NCBI GenBank assembly: GCA_018296165.2
Contig: JACKQL020000139.1
Span: 1 to 64,000, forward strand
Direction: 5' to 3'
Source: Termitomyces sp. T153
Lineage: Eukaryota > Basidiomycota > Agaricomycetes > Agaricales > Lyophyllaceae
Length of the DNA: 64,000 nucleotides
Position numbers and translations under genes: made by a program. The notes under the pieces were generated by a model. That model worked only from the letters and a program-made list of their open reading frames with translations, had not been told where the DNA came from and did no database searches. Shown piece by piece: positions 42,487 through 54,599 of this stretch (position 1 is the stretch's first letter; every line of letters begins with the position of its first letter).

Positions 42487-45400
42487 TCAATAAATACCCG
42501 AACGAGGACTCCAGGACGTTAAAGGTGCATTGACGACCGGAGGTCCACAGGTTTCTACCTTGGCAGTGAACTCAAGAGTCAAAGATTCCAATTTTCCACC
42601 TCCGGATCCAGCTGCCCAAAGAGACACAGCGAGAGTATTTTGACCATTGTAATTCAGGACCCCTTGAGCTAGATCATCGTGTTAGGCGTCCACCATTGTC
42701 TGTGTATAGGATCGCGACTTACGAACTGGAAATGATTTCTGAGGTCCAATATTGTTGACTGAAAGCAAGAGGCTCAATACATTCTACACAGGCAATACGT
42801 TGCATTCTAACGTACCATATTTGCCGAAATTGTAACCATTGACGTAGAGCTGATGACAATGTCAGCTTCACCATGAATTCTCCCAGAACCTCTGAATCGA
42901 TACCTGAGATCGTACATGAGGATGGGTGGTAGAATTGCCCACAACTAAGGCTAGAGGATAGTCTACGCCTTCAGGAATATTCAGATTGAAGGTTGTCCTA
43001 ACGAACTAATTATATTGACAAAATGCGGGCATATGGAAAAAGTTACCTGTAGAAGCTAACACCGGCATTGGAGATTCCAGCTGTAGGCTTTCCGACTGCC
43101 CACTTGGCGTCGTCGAAGCCAGGAAGATGCCATCCTAAAGAGCTTTAAAGCACAAACGCATGGTTACTTGCGTATTTACCTTGTCGTTCACCGTAAAGCC
43201 CGCCCTCATTCAAGCCGCCACGAGTCTTGTCAGCATACTACATATACACAAGGTAGTCAGATTGATTAACCTAAGCGGGAAAAAGCGTCAGGTACATACA
43301 CTCTCTCCACCAAGATTTCCGGTCACCTTCCATACAGTCACGGTTGGAACACTCCTACCGAAGAACGTGTAATTGAGAATGCCTCTTGGGTTCTTAAAAT
43401 CTTCACCAGCCGCCCACCAATTCTCTTCCAACCCCATGTGATCTTGCAGAATAGTTAGCACGTGTGTTGAGCCTTCATCCAGGAGTGATGGAAACTGGGA
43501 TATGCTAGTATATTCCGAACATACAGCGTTTCCTTCCCAAGAACCAATGAAAGTCGAGTCCAGCCAGATTGAGAACCCGAACGCGGATCCTCCTTGAATC
43601 TGGGCAGAAAACGCCGTTTCATCCCCAGTGGCAGTGAAGTGACCACGCCAGAGGATATTTCCAGTATGGTATCCATAGTCTCCGGCGAAAAGAACAACAG
43701 GAGTGGTAGGTGGAGTCGGGTTGATAGTGACGGTATGGTTAGCCACGGTCCATTCGACGTCTGAATAATCGGCTTTGATTTCCGGGAGGCTGTCTGCCGT
43801 TTTCTAAATTATCATGAATTCCATGCAGGTACAAACCTTGAACCAGAACATACCCAAATCAAGGAGGATAATTTGGGAAGCTCGACTGTAGGAAGATGGG
43901 CCGAGCGCTCCGCAGTCAAAGTACCTTGAGGGGTCTTGCTTAATTTGAGGGCCTCCCCGTTAAAAGTAACAAATTTGGAAGAAGCAGCAGGGGCGATGAT
44001 CTCGAATGTCGTTGTATCGTTCAAATCACCCTTGATGGCGAGTGTATCATCATCAATATCAACAGACCGGACCAAGTAACCTCCTTTGACAATGATGGGG
44101 TCTTCAGTGCTGTAGCTCGCGAAGTTACCCGAGGTGGGAGGATACAAGACCCAGAATTGGTAGGCATTGGCACGGTCTACACCGAGGGTGAATGTTAGAT
44201 CGATGAAAAAATACCGTCACTTGCCAAGAATATACACTAGGATGGATCCAACTTGAACTACTATTTGTCCCGTGGTCGTAAATTGAAGTACGAGGCTGTT
44301 GTTTCTGAGGGTCTTTTGCTTGAGAGAAGCAGATCCAGAAAGGACTTCAGCAGCTGGCGGCATATCGCTGAACATGAAAGCAGTCTCGTGGAGCTCTCCG
44401 GCGTTTCCGTAGACGAGCAGGATATCCTTACCATCGATGGTGGCCCTGGTTTACCCCTTATGAGTACCACAGTACGACAACACAAGGGGAAGTTATTCAC
44501 CAAGTGAGGATTTCGGCACTGGAGTAAAGCACATTCATAGAACCAGCAGTATAATCAACGACATGGATCTTGGAGTCTCTTCCATTTAAAGTCAAGGAAC
44601 CGCCGATTGTGGGGATGGTCAGGGTTCCAATGCTCGTGGCAACAGTGAGAGTGTATGATTGCAGGGCAGTGCTTGATGCATTTGTTTGCCTGGAAATGTA
44701 TTCGTATTTTAAAGACTTTTTTCATGTTTGATCGCTATCATGCAACTGACCTCACGATATAGAAAGCGGTCTTCTTTCCAACGACGTCTAGAAGTTGCGT
44801 GGTTTTAAGAGCAATATTTCCAGTAAAAGAACCTTGTGTGGCATAGATATTTTGTGGTCGACTAGTCAAATATGCAGGTGTTACAGCGAGGAAGTTGGCT
44901 TGTAGCTTAATCTCGTAATATTTTTCACGGAGGGTCCTATCCTCCGCAATAGCTGATCCCTTTCGAAAGTGTAAATCAAGGTCCCACCATCACCATGACC
45001 CGGTACTCACATAGTCGTACGACGTATAGACACCTGTGACTTTTAAGCAGAAGACAACGAATGTCTAATAGAGCAGATAAACCAAACCTGGGTGTCCTAT
45101 ACCCCCTGCCGTAAATTACCAAGTGAGACCTACTCGACCTTCATAAAGTTTCACAACATACCCCAATTTGTACCGCCGAAGATCATATAAAGGTTCAGTA
45201 TCGTCGTCGACAAAGCTAATTGGTTTTTGTAGAACACTGAAAGGCTATCAGAGACAATAATAAGATGAAGCCTTGAATCTACCTCGCTCGAAGTCGGGAC
45301 TCAGGAGTGTAGCACAACTCGCATATCCAGCACCCCCCCTTGTTCGTAATCATTTAGACAACCTATCAAGCGGAGATCTTCAACTCACCAGGGATCAAAA

Positions 45401-46669
45401 GCACCTCCTTGAAACTCCCAGACGGCGTTTGGAGCCTGTGGATTGATATCCAGATGAGAGCCCCAGAAATACCTGAAGATAAGTAGGTTGAGTTGAAGCC
45501 ACAACACAATAATGTAGATGGAAAGAATACTCGGGAACAGAATCAGAAGCCCACACGTATGGGTTTGCACAATCAAAGCCATTGGGATATGAGTCATAAC
45601 CTTGGAGAACGTCAGAAAAAAGGCGCAAGAGATATTCTTAGCCCTCGAACCATAGATATCAACACTTGTGAAATGTCCTCCAGGCCAAGCATCATTAGTG
45701 GTTATAGGAACGGTGATACCCACGGCCCTCTGTTAATTATGAATCTTTAGCTATTAGGGCTGTGTTTCAAGAACGCTCCCACGAATTGCTCAAGCAATAT
45801 CTTTTCATACTCAAAATCTTCAGTGTATGGTGCTTGAAACCCACTATACTCGTTCTCAGCCTGAAAAGCTTTCAGATCTAAGTCAACAATTGGAAGTTTG
45901 GATCCGTACCTGAACCAGAATGATAGGACCTCCTTTAGTGATTTGATTCTCAGCAATCTTGGTGCCAACTGCTTTGATATATCCAGTCATTGCCTCAACG
46001 TAAGTCGCATTTTGCGTTCTCCAGAGGCCCACGGTGTGAGTCCCCCATCCGGGAAACCCACCACCTGAAGCTTCTGCGTTAACGTACGGCCTGAATGGAA
46101 CCAGCATCAGCCTTTACAAGTCAGAAGTAGTAGAAATCGTACCCAGGACGCGCTATGAGATAGATCCCGGCTTTTTTAGCAGCATCAAAGAATGGCTGGA
46201 GATCTAGAAAGCCGTCAAAGGATATGTCTCCGCGCTTATATTCGTGTAGTCCCCAGAACGTATAGAAAGATACGGCATTAAAACCCAGCGCTCTGTAATA
46301 TCCCATCAACACTAGTAATATACACGGATAAGCTAGGTTTACTTGATCTTCTGGAAAATATCTAGGTGTAGACTTTGAACTGGGTTTCTGAAGTTTCGAT
46401 CAGCTAATCATCACAAGTTCCTCTATCACACGACTGACCGGAACGGATGTACTTCGCCACTGAAGATCATGACACGCTTTCCATTTATGAAAAGTGAGTA
46501 CTCGTCCCAAGTCACCTGGAAAAAAAATGATGAATGTCACGGTCATATAAAGCTCCATAAGTGAACTTTCGCCAAGACATACAATATCTTGAAGGCCGGT
46601 ACTCAGGCGGGGAACTAATTTGTTGATTCGCAGATCACGACGTGTCTTTGCCAGTCGGAGGCTGCACAT
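42487..46669 (-). CDS. GH35 beta-galactosidase (about 1000 aa, many introns)
   Basis: Exon 1 is modelled as 46669-46583 ([12 protein letters not shown]... GLQDI) joining at 46515 to [20 protein letters not shown]. The catalytic domain reads [51 protein letters not shown] (acid/base Glu, near 45853) and [12 protein letters not shown] (nucleophile Glu, near 45410). Downstream are the beta-galactosidase middle and jelly-roll domains (for example near 44147-43870; [16 protein letters not shown] near 43420). The stop is TGA 42489-42487. It hydrolyses terminal beta-galactosides of plant polysaccharides. The N-terminus is uncertain: a signal-peptide-like start ([15 protein letters not shown]) at 46701 lies in another frame. 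I did not define every internal exon. Confidence 0.85.
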
Positions 46670-46701
46670 AGCAGTGCCAGTACTTTGGTGAAGAACCTCA
46701 T

Positions 46702-47445
46702 GATTTTGCGAGTTTCGGCGATTTCGTTGCTCGTAGACTCGGATTGTTCATCTTAAATAGCCCTGAAAATAATAGCATCCACGTGTCCTCACGAAAGGTA
46801 CATTTCAATGGATTCCTTTCTCGACCAGTCTTTTCCGACGATGGATAGTAGTGTGAACCAGAAAGGAAGCCACTCGACCTAGTAGACAAGTTCTGGAAAA
46901 GAAGCGGGTAATGCCGCTACAACAACGTCCAGGCTCGTCGGAAGAAGTGCGTCGGAAGAATATCGTGGAAACAGGTCAGCGCGTACAGTGCATTGCAAAC
47001 ACAGTGCCGGTGTAAGTATGTATATACAGCGAAGATGTGGGGTAGGACCGACTGACAGTGACATGTCGTGTGACGCTACCATTGAACTTCCCTTTGGCTT
47101 CGAGAAGCTTTGAGGGCCAGGCACAGCAAGAGAAATACCTGAAGCCACCGACTATCCGAGTCTCTCCGAGGTGCATACTTGATACTACGACGCAGCTGCG
47201 ATGCGCACATGATGTATCATGCCGAAGATAAACCATTTGTTTTAGATTTAGAACCCTTTCTTGAATATTCTCGAATTCGGAAAGCAAGCTCAAGCATATC
47301 CTTATCCCTCCAAGTTAAAGCCTAAATTTGAAGTATCAGTCTATATATATATATATAGAAAAAATGCCATTATTTTCAATAGAATCTATCTAGGTATGGT
47401 AGCTACAAATACTCAAAATTGCTCCAAGTGGAGCAGGTAAAACAA
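46702..47445. other. Intergenic region upstream of GH35, no supported gene
   Basis: No gene could be supported on either strand. A TA microsatellite lies at 47341-47358. The first few hundred bases are probably the GH35 promoter. Confidence 0.4.
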
Positions 47446-47528
47446 CTCCGACCTGCCTGGATCGAACAGGCGACCTCAAGATAAGTATCCAATTACAGTC
47501 TCGCGCTCTACCAACTGAGCTAAGATCG
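47446..47528 (-). tRNA. tRNA-Tyr(GUA) with a 10-nt intron
   Basis: The minus strand folds as a cloverleaf: acceptor CCGATCT/AGGTCGG with discriminator A, D-stem GCTC/GAGC, anticodon stem CGAGA/TCTTG, T-stem GCCTG/CAGGC with loop TTCGATC. The anticodon GTA is at 47495-47493. Ten extra bases (TTGGATACTT, 47491-47482) after the base 3' of the anticodon are the canonical position for a nuclear tRNA intron. Confidence 0.92.
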
Positions 47529-47665
47529 GTCTACCTTGGCAACGAAAGAATAATATCTGTCTCGTGTCCTAACTCCTATATGTCCAAGAAGCAGAAACAG
47601 CAACAGCTCTCAATGGCTATCGTTCCAAGTAATCTTTGAGGACATCCTTATAATTATATCTACAG

Positions 47666-49158
47666 ATGTGTGATGGCGATGTCATCTGCATCCTCAGCAC
47701 CTACTTGCGCTTGCCTTACCAACCTCCTCCTGGCCAATACACAGTTGTCGCATCCTTCTACCTTCTTTCCACCTCCATACGACCCAAAATAATAAGCATT
47801 GCGACCGGCACTAAATGTCTGCCTATCTCTCGATACCCATCAAAAGGGGAAGCTTTACACGATAGCCATGCCGAAGTCCTCGCACGACGCGGTGCGATCC
47901 GCTGGTTTCTTCTCGAAGTTCTGCGGTGCTCGTTGGAAGACTCCGGAAGATATGAGTCACCTTGGATCGAACAAAGGCTGAATGGGAGGTTCAAACTCAA
48001 GGAAGGTGTGCAGGTCTGTCTGTATATATCTACTCCTCCTTGTAAGACTGCAATTACCACCATTCTTTCAATCGATATGTTCATTCTGCTCTATCTGCAT
48101 CTTTAAGGCGGCGATGCGTCCATGCGTATTCTAGCACTGGGCCAGGATGAAGAAATGGCTTCCCTCAAAAACTCATCTGTGTTTGCTCCTTTAGGTGAGA
48201 ACGTAGCTTCAAGAGGCCGCGACAATTATGGCCGTTTGGGGGTACTTCGCACGAAACCTGGGCGTGCAGATTCGCCCCCGACGATGTGTATGGCATGCAG
48301 CGATAAAATTGCTTCATGGAACGTCCTAGGTTTTCAGGGTGCACTGGCAACGCGTTTCATTGAACCACTTTACCTTTCCTCAATTGTTATCGGCGAGGTG
48401 CCGCTTGGTGTACAAGACATTGTGAAAGAAGATTGTGACCGGGCACTATGGAGGAGACTTGGGTCCGTCGAGGGTGACTACCGCTCGATCAAAGACCATA
48501 GCTCAACCCCTTACTCATCCTGGCAGATTGGCCTCCTGGATACAGGATTTATGTCCCCACAATTGTGTTTACTAGTCAACCCTTCGTCCACTCGCGTACC
48601 GTGATTGAAGCGACCAGGCCTTCTGACGGGTCTTGTAACGAAGGTCAAACTTTTCTGATTTTAGCGGTATAACAAACATCTGACGGTTCTCATAATAAAG
48701 CGCTATGTTGGGTAGCAGATACAAGCGCACACGAGTTCCTGATTAATGGCCTCAAACGTGGTGTGGCTCCAAAGCATCGTTTTCGAGAGAAATCAAGGTA
48801 TGAGAGCCATGACTAGCATCTAATGTCAAAGTACCGCGATTCCGCTCATTTCCTTATTCCAGGCCATCATTGTCCAGGATGGCGATGTTACATCTGTACC
48901 ATCAGATCCTAGCAGCCCAGGGCCTTCAACCTCTGAAGTAGGTCGTTATCTCCAGAAAGTCAGCTCACTTTGACAATCTATAGCTCATCTTGTACGTATC
49001 ACGAGGTGAAAATGTCCATGATAGACTACCAAATGGCCAAAGAAAAACTGATTGGCAAAGATGGTGCCTTCTCTGGCTGGGTTCGCAGTGGCGCAAAATG
49101 GCAGGGTTTCGACCTTGATCAAAACATTGACAGTCTCAAGACAAGGAGCGACTCCTGA
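47666..49158 (+). CDS. TAD1: tRNA-specific adenosine deaminase Tad1 (401 aa)
   Basis: Six exons: 47666-48041, 48108-48473, 48527-48643, 48701-48797, 48863-48937 and 48984-49158. All introns are GT-AG of 46-66 bp and the sum is 1206 nt. Deaminase motifs: HAEV (His68, catalytic Glu70) and the Zn-binding CGDAS, whose Cys codon is split by intron 1; the third ligand is in [14 protein letters not shown]. Other family segments are [21 protein letters not shown] and [18 protein letters not shown]. Tad1 deaminates A37 of tRNA-Ala in eukaryotes. The start is the ATG that begins the conserved [15 protein letters not shown] region; no upstream exon in frame was found. Confidence 0.9.
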
Positions 49159-49499
49159 AGAAGAAGATTTCCTACCTGTCGGGGCTTCGTCCTTTATTGG
49201 GTTCGACTGGTATCCAGAGCTCTACGTATCTGCCCTGTCGTAAATAGTCACTATTTCATTGGCTACCGCGTGCATAGTCGCCTCTAGGCTGGTGTCTGTA
49301 TTGTGCCATAGTCGCTTAAATTACGCCGCTGCCTCTCGTGCGTGCTGTAATAGAGCAGGCAATGATTGACAATTTCCTCTGCTTGGTTGCATGCTGTGCA
49401 TGTTGCTGCTTCGACCTGTGAAGGTAATGGTTCAACGTTCAGTGGACAATGCCCCCATTTGTAGTTGTGTCAGGATGATGTGTGCGTTTGGGGTATGCT
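49159..49499. other. Spacer after Tad1, no supported gene
   Basis: Nothing recognisable is seen. CpG becomes rare from about 49350 onward, marking the edge of the decayed repeat region. Confidence 0.3.
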
Positions 49500-51838
49500 G
49501 TCTAGCATCTGGCCTTCAGCTTTGTCAACAACACAATATTTCTAGCCATTGCAAAAACCCTCTCCAAATGCTACAACATTCTCAAGGACATGGTCCAGTG
49601 ACCCAATGGCAGCTTTGACTGGTCCACCTCCCACCACTTACCCTTCAAACTCTCTAAGCTAGCACTCATGAACTTTCTGAGCTCCCACCTGGATGCCATT
49701 CTTGAAGACTTGACCCTAACACAAGCCAACCCAGATGGCGCAGCTACTGCCCAGCAGGTCAAAACAGTGCCCATGTACAAGTACCTGGGTGTTGTGTTCA
49801 ACTTTAAGTTGAGATGGTCTGCTCACTGCCAGAAGGTAATGGCTCAGGCCACATGGTGGTCATTGCAGGTCATGCATCTCTCAAGGATCTCTGGAAGAAT
49901 GCCACCCTGCCATGTACAACAACTCTACAATACAGTTGCTGTCCAGCAATCACCTGTGCCACTGATATATGGTACACAGGCATCCACAACTCACCCTCCA
50001 GCAAGAAAAAACAAGGATCTATTGTGATCACCAAGAAGATCATTCTCTTGCAATAGTAAGCAGTGAAGACAATAACTGGGGCCCTCAGTATAACAGCCAA
50101 AGACATCCTTGATGTCCATGCATTCCTACTCCTGGTGGAACTACTCTTCAAGAAAGTCCTGTTCTGGTCAGCAGTGTGTCCTGCCTCCCTCCCTCCTTCA
50201 CACCCCTCCATCCCCCATGCAATAGGCTGCCAGGCAATATGTTGCCCAACACTTCTTCCCCCTCCCCCACCTTTTTTATGTAATTATGTAATAGGGGTCA
50301 ACTCCAAAACTATTGAGATAGTCAAGCCAATTCAGCAATGCCTCAACTACTCACCATCCTTCTCAGTTGACATAGCCAGGGACAAGGAGTCAGCTCTGGT
50401 ACTTGCTAAAGACACCTTTGCCAAAGTTCCAGCTATGGTTTACTGCAACAGCTCAGGGTTCTAAGACAGCATTGGTGCTTCAGCAGTACTATTTGTTGAT
50501 GGTAGGGAAACTCAGCACCTGTGCTATGACCTTGGCAACAAATCCCAACACATAGTTTATGAGGCTGAGATTATGGATGTTCTCCTAGCCTTTTACTTGC
50601 TGACACTCTTGTTCCAAAATCTTCCTGCACTGGCTGTCATTGGCAGTGACAGCCAAGCTATAATAAGAGCCCTCCTCAACCAGTGTCCCCACTCTTCCCA
50701 CTACCTCCTCAACAGAGTTCATGCCATGGCTGAGCTTCTCCATACCAAGCAGGATTGCATCATCTGCACCATGCAATGGTGCCAAGCACTGCAGAGCAAA
50801 TGCACCTGGGAAGACCACACTAGGGAGGTCATTGACTTCCAAATCCACTGGACCCCAGGTCACATGGGATTCAGCTTCAACAAGTGTGCCAACAAACTTG
50901 TAAAGCAAGCCTCCCAAGGCCACTCCAGCAATGCCAAGTCCCTCCTTGTTGCACTCCATAACAAAACACTCCCAACCAGCAGCAGTGCCACATGCCAAGC
51001 TGCCTCCACCATCACCTTAGTCAAGTGGAAAGCCCAATGGAAGAAGTCCCCTTGTTTTGTCAACAGCCACACCATTGACCAGTCCCTGTCCTTGAAGAGT
51101 TATCTCTGCCCAACCCAACCTCTTGATTGACCCCACTCTGCCCTCCTCATGCAACTCCACACCTGCCACATTGCTCTGAATCAATATCTGTTCCATATTT
51201 GCCACTCCAAAATGCCAGTGTGCCCACACTGCAGGAACCTTGTAGTGGAAACTGTACACCACCTTCTGGTCATCCGCTGTCACTATCAATTCAAGCAACA
51301 CCTGCACCTCTGGCACAGACTGCACTGCAAAGCTGAATCTATTCCATACTTACTTAACAAGCCCAACACACTCAATCACCTTTTCAAATTCATTCACACC
51401 ACCAAGTGCTTCCAACCATGCAAACACAACAACTGAGCTAAACACACCAGCTACACTGACACCTCCCACCCAGCACAACACTCTGCATTGCCCCCCTACC
51501 TATACCTATACCTAAACCCCACCTAATTTAAGCACCAGTGCTTCTCACCTTCCAATCTCTCACTTGGACATACCTCTCTGAGTTAGGCACACCACTGCAA
51601 TGCTCAACTCAAAGCCAGCCACCCTGTGCAGAAGGCACTCATAGCATATAGACAAACAAAACTCAATCCCTCAGATGTAACAGGGGAGTGCAACCAAAAA
51701 CAGTCTCAGAAATGCTGGCTGGCTTATTCTCCACATATGTGGGGGGGTTTGGATTCTTGCAGCCTTTGTAAATTAGTCAGTAGTACCATGCAACATGGCA
51801 TAGTACACCAAGCATGAATAAAGTTGATTCAAAAAAAC
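49500..51838 (+). pseudogene. 5'-truncated LINE (non-LTR) retrotransposon with RNase H, dead
   Basis: Translation on the plus strand in several frames gives the end of a reverse transcriptase (FVNNTIFLAIAKT, where the catalytic box is normally F/YVDD; YKYLGVVFNFKLRWSAHCQKV), a thumb region (VKTITGALSITAKDILDVHAF), RNase H (IGSDSQAIIRALLNQ, IHWTPGHMGF) and a C-terminal zinc motif (MPVCPHCRNLVVETVHHLL). The endonuclease and most of RT are missing. The 3' end has AATAAAGTTGATTCAAAAAAA. Many stops, frame breaks and low CpG show an old copy. It abuts an LTR remnant on the right. Confidence 0.8.
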
Positions 51839-52611
51839 TAAAACATAAAAATGTGTGCCTGGGTCAGGGGAGATGTCAAAGAGGCTTGGAGGCCTTGTGG
51901 GGGAGGGGGAGCTGAGGAGGCCCACAAGGGTTGTGCCACAGTTTGTCAGAAGGTTATCATGGTTTGCCAGAGAAGTGTGGAAGATAGCTGGGGCAGGTGC
52001 CATGAGTGAATGAGGGTTGAAGAGAGAGCTTCAGGGAAGCAGGGTGGCTTGAGAAGATGGAAGTCTGGAGGTCTGGGAGTGGGTCATGACAAGTGTTGCC
52101 AGCCCAGAGGTATTTTCTGACTAATGGAGGGAGCATAGAAGGCTGAGTTCTGATCTGGGGGCCAGTAGCAGGGGGCATAGCAATCTGCAGGTGGGGCTGG
52201 ATAGAATGGGGCATAGTAGCTTTCAAATACTGGCTGGCTATAAGTGTCAGTTAGGTAGCTGTTGGGGGTGTATGTGGGATTATACACAGACATTGAGAAT
52301 GAAGTAAGGTAGAGTCTTGATATTTTGTCAAGTTCTACTGACCATGAGGGCCCAGCTCAACTGGGCAAGTCCTTATTAGGCAGATGTGATGTCCTGCATT
52401 TATAACCTAGCACTCCAGGGAGGTCTGGATGTTAGATACCTGCAAGGATGAGTTGGGGAAGGTGGTCTAGAAAAGTCTGAGGTAGTCTGGTGAGGTCTAA
52501 GACAAGGTGCAATAAGGGCTGGGCTTGGGGGTGCTTCAGGTACAAGTCCAGGAGTGAGTATTGAGTATGCAGGATAGTTGGAGGTTACATGAGTAACAGG
52601 AGTGGGACCAG
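51839..52611 (-). mobile_element. Remnant of an element C-type chromovirus
   Basis: From the right: a partial 5' LTR (52611-52326, starting TGTCAAGTTCTACTGACC), the PBS-like AGTCTTGATATTT (52313-52325, plus strand), a gag start (MSVYNPTYTPNSYLTDTYS, 52293 downward) matching that of element C, then the end of another LTR (51839-52089, ending GGGTCATGACA) cut by the LINE. It is strongly CpG-depleted and truncated on the right by the fossil E-type LTR. Confidence 0.7.
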
Positions 52612-53395
52612 TGATAAGACCCAATTGTTGCTGAGCACTATTTTTAACATTTTTGATTGGGCAGCATCTAACTAGATTCCACATGACCATGCACAAGTCA
52701 CACCACTCATCATGCAAGGTCTAGCCCCAAGGCCCTGGAGCAATGTAGCCTTTACATGAGATTTTAGCAACCACAAGTCTTCTGGATTACAAGCCTCATC
52801 ATATGGAGTCTGGCCTTTGGGTCTAGAATGATAAATCCTAGACCTTCCTTAGCAACAATTGCCAGCAACCCTACCTAGCAATAACAATACCTCTTTTCAC
52901 AAAATGGATATATTAAAGGCCATGTGACTTCTTACTTATCATTTTACTTGTCTTGCTTACAAACATACCTGAACAGTGTCTACACTTCAGATATTGACAT
53001 CAGATATGCTCTTTTCTTGTGACTGACATTTATTATGCATTTTTCTTGACATTGTGTATGACTACTTGGTTACTGTACTGACATCCAGTATGTATCATAA
53101 ACACTTTGGCAGATGCCATTGCTGGCAGTGACTAATATTTCCTTTATAAATACTATACCTACAAACAGTATAAATACTGCCTGTACATAGAGACAAAAAC
53201 CAACCAACAGAATATTGTTCCCCTCATCAGCTCTCAGCTTACCAGCTTCAGATTTTTTACTGCTCTCCCTCTTTATTGTTAATGACTTAGCAACAAGTCT
53301 TGATGACCTCATACTTGATCTAGTGTGGGTGCTGACTATGGGTGCTCTCAGTGTTATTGTGACTTAGCAATGCTAGCAACTAGTTTACATCCATC
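52612..53395 (+). repeat. Fossil LTR related to element E
   Basis: It starts TGATAAGACCCAATTGTTGCTGAGCAC, aligning with TGATGAGCCCCAGTTATCGCTGAGCAC of E, and can be followed to ACTAGTTTACATCCAT (E: ACTAGTTTACGTTCGT), about 70% of the LTR. Where E has TAGCGA/TCGCTA this copy mostly has TAGCAA/TTGCTA. It ends abruptly at the Tc1 remnant. Confidence 0.75.
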
Positions 53396-54120
53396 TTGCA
53401 GTTTACATTGACTTCACACAATCTCATGGTATGGGGCTGTATGGGTTGGAATGGAGTCAGAAAGCTGGTAGAGGTGGTGGAGCTCATGAATGCAGAGCAG
53501 TACTATGAAATTTTGGATGATAGAGCAAAGGAGAGCTTTGAAAAGTTGGAGATAAAGGAGGGTGCCTACTACTTTCAACAGGACAATGACCCCAAACACA
53601 ACTTCAAGAGGCTAACAAGTGCTTTGAAGACAACAACTTTGATGTTCTCTAGTGTCCTCCAGCCCAATCCCCTGATCTTAACCCTGTTGAACACCTCTGA
53701 GAGTACCTCAAGGAGCAGCTTAGGCAGTATGAATATGAAACATCTTTTCATGGTGTGCATGAATTGTGGGAGAGGGTTGCAAAGGAGTGGGATGGAATAC
53801 CAGCACAGGTATCCCAAAGACTAACAGAAAGCATGCCTAGAAGGATTCAAGCAGTTATCAAGACAAATGGAGGACATACAAAGTACTAAATACCAAAATT
53901 AGAGCTGCTCAAAAAACTGTTCCAATGAGTGAATATTTTAAAATGGCCATTAATCCATCAGTTTTGATTTAGATTACATAGACTAAAGTGCAATTTGTAG
54001 CCATGATGCTATAGTATTTTACATGATTTAACCAGAATTTTAAAAATACTTCCAATCCTTCATGCCAATGTCATCTTTAAAAAAATATAAAACATTGGAA
54101 CAGTTTTTTTGAGCCACTGT
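53396..54120 (+). mobile_element. Tc1/mariner transposon remnant (3' half)
   Basis: The transposase C-terminal half is readable with one frame change near 53615: LMVWGCMGWNGVRKL, YFQQDNDPKH (a DDE Asp), SPDLNPVEHL (third catalytic region, with a stop replacing Trp) and GGHTKY ending at TAA 53887-53889. The right end carries an inverted repeat CATTGGAACAGTTTTTTTGAGCCACTGTA (54092-54120) finishing in the TA target. Its complement, GCTCAAAAAACTGTTCCAATG, occurs internally at about 53908-53928, like the double repeats of Tc1-type ends. The 5' half and left end are missing. Confidence 0.85.
54092..54120 (+). repeat. Right terminal inverted repeat of the Tc1/mariner remnant
   Basis: A 29-bp end (CATTGGAACAG...GAGCCACTGTA) finishes at the TA dinucleotide used as mariner target. 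An inverted partial copy lies about 165 bp inward. Confidence 0.7.
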
Positions 54121-54599
54121 ATGAGGCAGTGACAAATCACCACCATATTACTGAGGTTATTGACTTGCATAGGCAGAATATGCAGCCTATGCAGGGAGAA
54201 CATGTAGGAAGTGAATGCCTCAAACTTCCCTACTTCCCAATGGTAGTCCTCAACCATGTCTCCATAGAGTTAAAGTTGAGCTGTGACCATAGCAAATGGC
54301 CTCATATAAGCTGTTCATATGTGTAGTGAGGTTGGGGCAAAGGTGTATTGTGCCCACACATCAATGTTGCAGTGATGGCTGATTGGAACTTGATTAAGTC
54401 CTGCTCCTTGGGTGTTGTTATCTGTATGGCCAAGCATGGCCAATAATATAAAAGGCAAGGAAACTGATTGCCAATGACAGTCCCTCTTTGGCAGAGGAAT
54501 TTCCAACTCCTGAGGGGTCAGCTCCATTACTTGGTGCATAGTGTGGTCCCTCCTGTCTGGGGTCATAAAGAAGGAGATTCAATGGAACTTCTGAGAAGG
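54121..54599. other. CpG-poor spacer, nothing recognised
   Basis: No coding or structural signal could be supported on either strand. Confidence 0.3.

Noticed and set aside
47446..49158. Functional link between tRNA-Tyr and the adjacent tRNA deaminase gene
   Set aside because: Tad1 acts on tRNA-Ala A37; tRNA genes are scattered, and the adjacency is most simply chance.
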